Part shown: one piece after another, positions 52,436 to 61,200 of the stretch | Numbering within the stretch: position 1 is the first letter of the stretch | Layout of the letters: each line of letters opens with the position of its first letter | Source of the DNA: Apostichopus japonicus | Taxonomy: Eukaryota; Echinodermata; Holothuroidea; Aspidochirotida; Stichopodidae | Direction: 5' to 3' | Assembly (NCBI RefSeq): GCF_037975245.1 | Contig: NC_092568.1 | Location: forward strand, 7,115,501-7,179,500 | Length of the DNA stretch: 64,000 nt | Translations under genes and position numbers: made by a program | Notes under the pieces: model-generated | The model's input: only the letters and a program-made list of their open reading frames with translations | What the model was told of the DNA's origin: nothing | The model's database searches: none

Positions 52436-53345
52436 AGGGCGGCCAGCGAAATTATTTTTCCCACTTCGACGCGGCCACATGGGCGTGGCTTATGAAATAC
52501 GTCACAGGCCGGCAAGTTTGTGACTTCGACTTCGAGGTCTTACGTATAGCTCTTTAATAATATACTCAGCTAATATACTCAGCCCTAATATACTCAGGCC
52601 TAAGACATGACTTCATGAGATCCATGATGATGAGCGACTGCTCCTCCCAGTCAATCGGGTCTTATGGAGCTCTTGAGGTAAATTCCATCACAAAATCAAA
52701 CTATGTTTGTTTATTAGATGTGTTATGAACCTCCCGTGTCTGGAAAAGTTTGGAAAAGAACCTCCCGTGACAGCAGGGTCTGGAAAAGTTAGAAATGAAC
52801 CTCCCGTGGTATTGATTATTACACTTCATATTACACCAGGTAGGCCCACTGACCTTTCAATGCTAGAAACCTACAAAGATACATGTATTGTATTGTGCCC
52901 CATATTGTTTTATCCATCATTCTAAATATTTGTTCATTTATAAATGAACCCCCTTTTAAACGGCAGTAAGGAGCCTACGTGCTTTCATCATTAGTTCGTA
53001 TTGTTACGGACTTGAAATATTCTACCCATTTTATTAAACAGTTGTCACTTGCGTCTGTATTAACTATAACCAGGGAGCTGTTACTGTTAGAGTAGCAGCT
53101 CCCTGCTACAACTATGCCTAGATAGCAATGTCCCTCTGTACTATACTATTTATTATACTGGTACGTGTACTAGAATCCCTGACATGTAACTTAATTGAGA
53201 ACTTTCAGCACCCAAACAAACACCCGAGAGATATCACTGCATAGTCTGTGATGTGGACCAATAAGCCGTAACAACGACCGATAGTCCACGCCCATTATGC
53301 TAATGTGGCCGCGTCGAAGTGGGAAAAATAATTTCGCGGGCGGCC
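52436..53345. mobile_element. 0.9-kb element bounded by ~50-bp inverted repeats
   Basis: The left arm (52,436-52,488) contains GCGAAATTATTTTTCCCACT and TCGACGCGGCCACAT, ending GGGCGTGG. The right arm (53,286-53,345) is its reverse complement, with an extra AGCATAAT-like insertion before GGGCGTGG. The interior holds three GAACCTCCCGTG words (near 52,727, 52,760 and 52,797) and a hairpin at 53,072-53,104. No transposase frame is seen and the target duplication could not be fixed, so the superfamily is open. Confidence 0.6.
53072..53104. repeat. Strong hairpin AGGGAGCTGTTACT / AGTAGCAGCTCCCT
   Basis: A 14-bp stem with one mismatch encloses a 5-base loop. The flanks (TAACC on the left, GCTACAAC on the right) repeat, reverse-complemented, around the weaker hairpin at 8650-8672. 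It lies inside the inverted-repeat element and is probably part of, or inserted in, that repeat. Confidence 0.6.
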
Positions 53346-54383
53346 AGTAGCGTCGTGACAAAGGCTTGTAACGTCGGGAACCAGGGCGGCCTTATGAGTC
53401 GGAGCAATATAGGCCATAACAGCGGGAATTGTGATGAACTATTCGAAATTTTCAGATAAACAGTTTTTCGACAATGAGCGTGAACAGAATTTATTTCTTC
53501 TTAACAATACAAGCGTAAGTTGTTAAGTTAGGCCTATGCTAAACTTTTGTGTTGTACATTCGATAGAGTATTGTATAGGGCAGTAGTATCTTGGACTTTT
53601 AAAAGAGAAATTCTAAAATAAAGGAGAAATTTTAGACTTGTCTGAGTTTTTAGAAAATTTAGAAAATCTTTTTGGGGTACCGTAGTTTCTTACATTTGTC
53701 TGCCTGGAAAACTTTTAATGGCAGAACGTTTGACTTCTTTGCAAGGGGGCTTCAAAATTTGACCTTTTATCAAGCTGAATTGGCTTTAAACTGTTGTGAC
53801 TATAGTGTACCGCTGTATGTAGTATGGTTTTAGTGGTATGAATATTTATGAATCACGTTGCATAGTATTTTCAATACGCTCCGCTCACATTATATTAATT
53901 GTTTGTCTAGATATGTGTGATATTAGTTTTCTACTTTCTTGTTGAGTCAGTCTTGTGTTGCTCCTCTAACTAATTGAGATAACGCGTTCTTCAAGTTTGC
54001 GCATAATTCGGTGGAAACAAAATTCACCACGGCCTCCATAATAATCCCTCTCTCCAGTTCACACTATGATCCCCTTAACTGAATTAATCAAATAATGAGA
54101 TAGCCATATGTACAATTTGTTTCAAATAACAAAGATATGCGGTTCACAGTAAACATACTATATATAGCCTGCACTTGAAGACGTGAAGTATATAGGATTA
54201 ACGTTTCTCGTTGGTTTGAACCATATAAATTGAAGTAGGGAGAATGACGTCATGCGACATATACTGAAGCCACTCATCCGACTGATGGCGCTTTGCTTGT
54301 ACGGCAAGAAAGTAACGAAGCGTAATACAAACACTACGTCTTTTACATAACTAAAGTGATAAAGTTGACATAAATCACTCGAT
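53346..54383. other. Spacer without recognised features
   Basis: No exon, RNA or repeat is supported. The last ~130 bases precede a THAP-like start codon and could be old 5' flanking DNA of that gene. Confidence 0.4.
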
Positions 54384-54467
54384 ATGGTGATATCGTGTGC
54401 AGCATTTGGGTGCCAATATCGTCAAAAATGTGGCAGTGGACTGCAGTTTTATAGAGCATTCTTATAA
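54384..54467 (+). pseudogene. Truncated THAP zinc-finger N-terminus
   Basis: A 27-codon frame reads MVISCAAFGCQYRQKCG and then SGLQFYRAFL before TAA. The first part matches the opening of THAP domains (M-x-x-x-C-x-A-x-G-C-x-x-R, then F-[HY]-R), a C2CH zinc-binding DNA-binding fold found in THAP proteins and P-element-type transposases. Only the first two zinc ligands (C5, C10) are present. The distal Cys/His half is missing and no GT donor follows FYR, where such first exons often end. It is therefore read as a remnant and not a working gene. It is too short for ordinary ORF calling and lies 125 bp left of a hAT MITE. Confidence 0.6.
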
Positions 54468-54583
54468 AGCGTAGTATAAGCAATTACATAGGAATATAAT
54501 TACTTTACTATATATAGTGTCGTCGCTCAGCTGCTGTATTGGCACCTAAATCGGCTACGGCTGTCCTTTCGAATTCGATATAA

Positions 54584-55005
54584 CTATAAAGCAGGGTTGT
54601 CCAACCTACGGCCCGCGGGCCACAGTCCGGCCCGCCGCAGGGTTGCGTCCGGCCCGCCAGAGATGCTCTACGGTACGAAATTGTAGTGAGCAGATTTATT
54701 GATAACAATTTGAAGCTATATAATCAATCATTCGAACCTTCTGAGTCCAAAAACCTGCATACTGGTCAGTTTGTGTGACACTCTCTCAGCGGAGGGGGGG
54801 GGGGGGCGGCTGAACTTTATTCCTTCTGTTTTATCAGGAAGGAAAATAAATCAGTGCGCTCCGCGCGCAGTGCTCACATTTTGTTGCCTTAGGCTTCGGA
54901 CAAAAAATCGAAAAATCGAGCGTAGGGTTCATGCGGCCCCCTCCTTCATCATAATCATTCCATGTGGCCCTCCTCTGCAAAAGGTTGGACAACCCTGCTA
55001 TAAAG
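54584..55005. mobile_element. hAT-type MITE, 406 bp, with perfect TIRs and 8-bp TSD
   Basis: The element (54,592-54,997) starts CAGGGTTGTCCAACCT and ends AGGTTGGACAACCCTG, 16-base perfect inverted repeats. CTATAAAG flanks it on both sides (54,584-54,591 and 54,998-55,005). CGGCCCGCGGGCCA near the left end is typical of a widespread hAT MITE style in animals. The intact ends suggest comparatively recent activity. It encodes no protein. Confidence 0.92.
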
Positions 55006-55689
55006 GTTGCATAAACATTCCACTTGCTCGAGTCACTAGAGCTTTCAAAGTTGATTCTTAAGTCAGAAGAACCACTCTGGTTGTCGTAACATGTATCTGT
55101 TGTGACAAGTTCACTTACACTTTCGACAAAAAGCGGGTAATATCAAATTCAATTCAAAGTCGAATGCACAATGTATGTATGAAGACATACAAATGATCTG
55201 GCTTTTTACCGTACAACGCAAAGCGCCCTCACATTTTCAAGGCTTCACTGCTTAACAACACGGTGATACACTGTGTCAGCATTCTTCCTAGGACAAAATC
55301 TATGGCTTGAACTTGACTACCAGTGGGCGGTTGTGTTTTCCAATTTGTTTTATACTCTTACTTTGAGGGGGTGTAAGACCACGCTGAATTTGGCTCCTGA
55401 ATATTGAGAGCGAGTAGACATCGATTTGAGAGTTCTTTTGATTTTCATTCGAGTGGGTTACCCCCCCCCCTCCCCAACACACACCTTTATGTATACCCCT
55501 GCTTTGACAGTTCCTTGTACTGAGGAAGGTGAAGACATCCCATTCATCGTCACCGCAGGGCAGCCCGATGATAGCGAACGAAATTCGTTACCCTATTTCC
55601 CAATTTGGCATTTTGCCAGACATACCAACTCCGCGGTTGACTCCGCTCAAAAACATTGCACAGCAGCAATTTGAATAAATCAAGAAGAT
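55006..55689. other. Spacer without recognised features
   Basis: An 82-codon plus-strand frame (55,426-55,674) shows no recognisable domain. The stretch may include the body of the SINE whose tRNA-like head follows on the minus strand. Confidence 0.35.
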
Positions 55690-55785
55690 CTGGTTCCTGA
55701 TGGGGTCTTGAACAGGTTTACTAGAGATTGAGGGGCGGACGATATAACCACAATACCAAACCGCTACACCACGCCTTCACTACTA
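55690..55785 (-). mobile_element. tRNA-like SINE head
   Basis: On the minus strand a TGGTGTAGCGGTTTGG A box (55,756-55,771) and a GTTCAAGACC B box (55,704-55,713) are spaced as in a tRNA, but the arms do not fold well. This is best read as a tRNA-derived SINE head or tRNA pseudogene. Its body would run leftward into 55,500-55,690 but the edge is unclear. Confidence 0.4.
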
Positions 55786-56529
55786 AGTATCGGATGTGGG
55801 TAAACGAGGACTCTGGAAAACTAAGACTAGCCTTTGAGTAGGATCCTGTTCAGTCGAGACTTTAAGCCTACCACACTTTTGTCTGTTAAATCGGAATTGA
55901 AGGAGACGTTATTATCTTGACTGGGTACTTTGGAATTTCGGCATTCGTGGTGAGAAGAAACATTTCACGGCATTCTTGGTGACTCCGGAATAATGATGGC
56001 AATTGCCATGGAGTTGAAACCTGAAGTCATCACACAAAATAAGGTATCAATTTCTAAAACTGTGAATTATTTATTTCCATGATTTTCTTCTAATAATTCC
56101 TTCACCTGGTGATTCAAAGATTCCTGCAAGGTTAAATATAATATTATGATCTTATTTTAAATATATAACTTAAAAGAAACTGACCATGAATATAATTATG
56201 AGCACCACTAATGAACACATTTCCTGTACACACGAACAGTACACCGAGAAATAGAACAAATAACAATAAAATAATATTCGAAAAAAATTCGTATATACTA
56301 ATGGCAATTGTTATTATCATAGTTATTGCTATTTTGCCAAGGGAAGATGTGGATCATAACGTGGAAAGTAAATTATGCAAATATAGTACACATATTCAAA
56401 GAAGGAGTTCACTTTTTAATCTTTTCTGGTGTCATTTGCATATTACTATAGCAACCCAGCTCAACTTCAACTGGTCATAGAAGTGATACTTGCTGGGACC
56501 ATTGGATGATTGGAATGTTAATAGCACAT

Positions 56530-56870
56530 GAAATGGAACATTGTCATCGAGTGGGTTAAGGCAATAGATGATGTAATCTAAGGGAATGCAGGTTCAAATA
56601 CTGGCAAGAGCCCTACTTTGTGTACTTGAGCAAGGCACTTAATCTATCTGGCCTGTCTTCACCCAGATGTGTAAACGCGGGTGTGTGGGCGGGACGATAA
56701 CCGGTAATGCGTGTACCAGAATTCCATGGGATGTCGTCCAGGGACACTTGGATGTGGTGCACTTTAGTGCTCCAGGACCGACAGTTTGTATTGAACATAC
56801 TTAAGTCTGTGTTGTGCTATATAAGAAAGGCGTATTATGAATTATACTATTATAATTATTTGTTAGGTAT
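56530..56870 (+). mobile_element. tRNA-derived SINE with conserved central region
   Basis: The head resembles a long-variable-arm tRNA: A box ATCGAGTGGGTTAAGG (56,546-56,561), TAGATGATGTAATCTA, and B box GGTTCAAATACT (from 56,591). The body contains CTTGAGCAAGGCACTTAATC, TTCACCCAGATGTGTAAACG and GGTAATGCGTGTACCAGAAT, phrases I recognise from SINEs of many marine animals. The tail is AT-rich. Exact ends and family are not assigned. Confidence 0.7.
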
Positions 56871-57730
56871 TACAGGTTACTATAGTGACTACCAGTCAAC
56901 TGTTGTAAGTTGTCTGAGAAGGCCTTGACCTTGATATAAGACTATTAACCTGCCACTTTAACATTTGACTTTTAGGGCTGAACAAGTCAAACACAAAATG
57001 ACTTTAGAAAGTAAGCTATTCTTTAGTATCACATTGTTGGATGGTCATAGTACTAGTGTGAATGAAGGTTATCGTACATATCAGTGCCGAATATGACAAC
57101 ATTTTTTTTTCATTTTGTCTTTACTGAATTAGTGATACAAAACATTAATATGCTCAATTTTAATTTTTTTTTTTTACGATGGTGATTATTATACTTTCTG
57201 GACAGAATAGTTGGCTTTAATATAAATGTGTTCATTGAGACTGCAATCAAACTTTTACTGATAACCAATTAGTTTATGCAAATAGTCCTGAATAAATATC
57301 ATGACGACCAAAACGAACAGTGGCATTATGAGCCAGGTCAGGACGAGGGTACAATTATTTCATTGCCCCACCCCCACCCACATACCACACTCTTTGAAGC
57401 CTTCATTTTTTTCTTAAGAGTATAATGAAACTGACAATACATAATTTCATATCGCATATTTTTCTTTATACCTTCTTTTATGATGTATTTAAATACCCCT
57501 AGTAATACAATCAACCAGTCAAATCTATCACTGGAGGATACCATTACCCCATAGCAACTATTAAAAAAGAGGGGGAAAATCAGCTCTGTTCCCTCCTTTT
57601 GTTCACTTCCTTCAGTAAAAATTACTGTGAGCACATAATGTTGCGAGTGGTATGAAAAATAATAATCAATGTAAAAAAACCTGCACCATAAAATTTGAAT
57701 TTTGCCAGTTTATTATTTGCTTAAAATCAT
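56871..57730. other. AT-rich spacer before the P450 3' end
   Basis: Nothing beyond T-runs and short open frames was found. Confidence 0.4.
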
Positions 57731-57984
57731 ACTTCAATCTAAGATATCGTGCGGTGCAATGTACAAAGGGCTTTGTTCATGTCAAATAAAATCCACAGCC
57801 TTTAATGTTACATCTAATATCACAGACCCACAAAATGACAGGGAACTTTTGATTGAATTCCTTGGTCAAATTGATAAGCCAACTTATGTCAAGGTACTAT
57901 TTCCTTAGAATTCTTGAATGAACCCAATCCAATTATTAATGGCTAGGCAAGTTTTTCCAACCCTTGCTTCAACACTGTTTACAA

Positions 57985-58024
57985 GATGTGCGTGTGTGCG
58001 TGTGAGCAGGTGTGCAGGTGTGTG
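57985..58024 (+). repeat. GT-rich microsatellite
   Basis: GTGCGTGTGTGCGTGTGAGC and the following GGTGTGCAGGTGTGTG form a short imperfect GT-repeat just beyond the presumed poly(A) site of the P450 gene. Confidence 0.7.
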
Positions 58025-58032
58025 TTTTCTTC

Positions 58033-58038
58033 TTTATT
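58033..58038 (-). terminator. AATAAA polyadenylation signal of the P450 gene
   Basis: AATAAA on the minus strand (TTTATT on plus) lies 65 bases after the stop codon, a common spacing. Cleavage would fall near 58,010-58,020, just before the GT-rich tract. Confidence 0.65.
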
Positions 58039-58060
58039 TACAGAAAAACTACCATTTGAA

Positions 58061-58083
58061 TGACACTGAAGTAGTGTCATTGT
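58061..58083. repeat. Hairpin in the P450 3' UTR
   Basis: AATGACACT and AGTGTCATT form a 9-bp perfect stem with loop GAAGT, between the stop codon and the AATAAA signal. It may be chance or an RNA element. Confidence 0.5.
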
Positions 58084-58103
58084 TCATGTCACAAAACTAC
58101 AGC

Positions 58104-58256
58104 TTAGTCACTTGATGTTTTTCTCGGTGTCAGGTACAATGGAGTCCGATGTTTTGATTTCAGGGCGATCTCATTCACGTATTCCAGATCTACACCAGGC
58201 ACAAGGGTAAAATCAAACTTCTGTAACAGTTTAGCTATGACGACTTTTGCTTCAAT
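58104..58256 (-). CDS. P450 terminal exon g (L-helix to stop)
   Basis: ATCTTGTTTAG|ATTGAA opens IEAKVVIAKLLQKFDFTLVP and runs 50 codons to TAA (58,106-58,104). The C-terminal end RTPLYLTPRKTSSD is a normal beta-4/C-tail for this group. Confidence 0.93.
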   Translation of the reverse strand: MEAKVVIAKLLQKFDFTLVPGVDLEYVNEIALKSKHRTPLYLTPRKTSSD

Positions 58257-61200
58257 CTAAACAAGATGATAAAAAAAGAAAAAGAAATACAGGGAATAGT
58301 TTGAAACAAAAACAGACAGAGAATAATCTTAATTTCACTGTAACCTGCAGATGAGGAAGTAAACTGTACTTCCTGGAAGAAGGGTGTGTTGGGAGGGGAG
58401 GGGAGGGGAGGAGGAGGGAGGAGATAATCCGCCTTGACTCTTCGAGAGATTTGAAAATTGTTGCCACAGCAGCACAAATTCTATCTCTTACTTGGCATTA
58501 ACGCAAAACTTAATATATTTTACAAAACACTTTTATCTAGAAGTTCATTTTATCCAAAAGAATAAAGAATGGTTGAAACAGGAAAGTATCTCACCATTGC
58601 AAAATGTTGTCCTAGGCAGTTCCTAGGTCCAAGAGCAAATGGAAAATATGCATGCAGCCGTCTGAAAGAGAAATACAAAGAGCACATCTTGGTGGTTATA
58701 GAAGAGACTTTATACTGAGGTCGAAATGAAGATTTTGACTTCTCGGTATATTAAAGGAATATAAAATATCTCTGCAAATCAATGATAGAGTCCATCTCGT
58801 TTACTGGCAATGGAGCTAGTTACCTGTTTAGATCTGTTTCATCATTGCAATCTCTAGATTTGAATTGCACCTTGAGAATATTATAATATATAATATGATA
58901 TTGCCTTAAAATTCAATACAAAGTACTAGAAAGATACAAATAAATGATGCACCTAATTGTCAAGCATTAACACATTCATTCACACTGACGTCATCGGAGT
59001 ATAAATCCTCACTGAGACTTTTAATTACCTCCTATCACCCCACCCCCTCTCCCCATCTTCATCCTCAAAATGCCTTCAAAGAAATTTGGATGATAAGAAC
59101 AATGAATGTTTTCAAATAATTTCCTTACTGATGTTCCCTTTATTAAAGAGCTCACCTGTTATTTTCTTCTCTAAATCTCTCTGGATCAAACTTTTCTGGA
59201 TTGTCCCAAAACCTTTCGTCTCGTCCTAGAGCATAATGGCTCAGCTGAAACAAAAACATCAATATATGATATTGAACTGTTTTATGCAAATGATCTTTTT
59301 TTACAACAAAAATTTAAACATTATAAATTAAGTCTATATAGCCAAATCCCTCCCCACCTCCCCCACCCCTTCCTACATCAAATTTCAACAAGCATTTTTG
59401 ATAGTCACTCCAAAAGTTATCCACACTGAGGTATTCAATTCCCTACTTTAATAATCCTCAATGGCTGTGAATAATTTGGAGAATCTGAACTTCTAGGAAA
59501 GTATTTTTGAAAACAACTATCAATGTTTTGTGAGCTCAAATTTGGGACCAATGCTGGTGACTTTTAGTGCTGCACTTTTAGGTAACAGTCTGTTGGTACC
59601 ATGCTACACTATTAATGGAGCCATGAGGAATTAGCCAACATAACGTCCTTACTTTGTTTTCTCCACCAGAAACGACCAAGCTAGGCAATAACTTCAACGG
59701 TCGGGGATGTGGAAATAAAACTTTCTATAAACAAGTTTTCAGTATTGACCTTGTTTTCATTACTGGTCGTAATAAGAAGCAGCCGACTTCTTGTAAACCA
59801 TACATGAATGGATTGTCTTGGTCAGAGTGACACAAAGGTTTATAATGATCAAATGTAAATGCACCTCTACCTTATGTGTTTACAGTTAAAGGATTGGTTC
59901 AGTTGCCATACATGTTTATGTTATATGAAAGAGGACAATAAAAGAAACACAATGGTGAAAAAACTGTTCAAATATTCAAGTGTAAAGTTTTATCAGATTT
60001 TGTAGAAACTGCTGAAATCTGACTAGCTGTGATGTCACATCCTCACATTCCTGAAAAGTCTTTGTTTTTTTCTCTATATTTTGTGAGATTTCATGACTTT
60101 CAACCAAAAGATATGTCAGGAGATCTCATATTTGTCAAAGGAAGTATTTGAGATTAAACATCTGCAGAATTTTTGATTATATTATTTTTGTGTTAAAAAT
60201 GTAAATAATTTTTAAAGAAATATATTCACAAATATAAATATAAGTTAAGGAAGTGAGGATGTGACATCACACCCTCACAGTACGTCTTTCTACACCAGTC
60301 GTTTTCAAAGAAATTTTGATATCTTCAAAGTGTCATATCTCCTTATCAGAGCATGCTATCATGGTAGTTTCTTCACTGTTATTTTTGTCTTTTTGTGCTC
60401 TTTCATACAAAATAGACATGTCAAACACCTGAACCAATCGTTTAATAAAATTTTAATTAGTTTTTAATAGCAAAATAAAATGCAAAACTGATAGTCAACA
60501 AACAAACAAATAAAATCATGGCTAGTAGAGAGCATGGTGGAAATTAAAACTATAAACTTGTACAAATAGTAAGCACCTAACTACAACATATCACTGAAGG
60601 TCATGAATCGATTCCACATGTTCATAAATGTTAATATGGTGTTGTCATGGTTACTAATGACTGTTGAACTAGTATGCACATGGTTGGGAAACACTTGATA
60701 TAGTTGACCCTTGTCATAAAATCAGCATTTGCCTTGAATATTTAAACTGATGGCAATGACATCTTGAAATAAACCCAAACTGAAAAGATAATGCAAGTCA
60801 GAAAATTTACAAATTTACTAAACTCAAAATGTTTGAAATTGTCATGAAATTTTCTGCATAGATGGAAGCATGAAATGAAACAGAGATGACAGAAAATCCT
60901 TTGCTGAAGGCAGTATTTCCTAGCCTGTCGATCAATTCCTTAAATTGAAATATATAACTCCTGTCTCTTTTCTTCTTTCAAACAGTTTAAATCCTGTTCT
61001 AGTCAAAAATATCTGTTCCTTTTTTAAAAAAATTTTAATCCACAATGAGCCTTGAAATCATTTCAAGTTGAAATGTTCTCTAAACACTGATACTAAACTG
61101 TAAAAGAAAGATGAGATTGAAGTACCCAAACACGTGTACCGGCTGGAATCTTGTAGCCATTAACCACAAAGTCTCTGACGGACCTCCTCTGCATTCCAGC

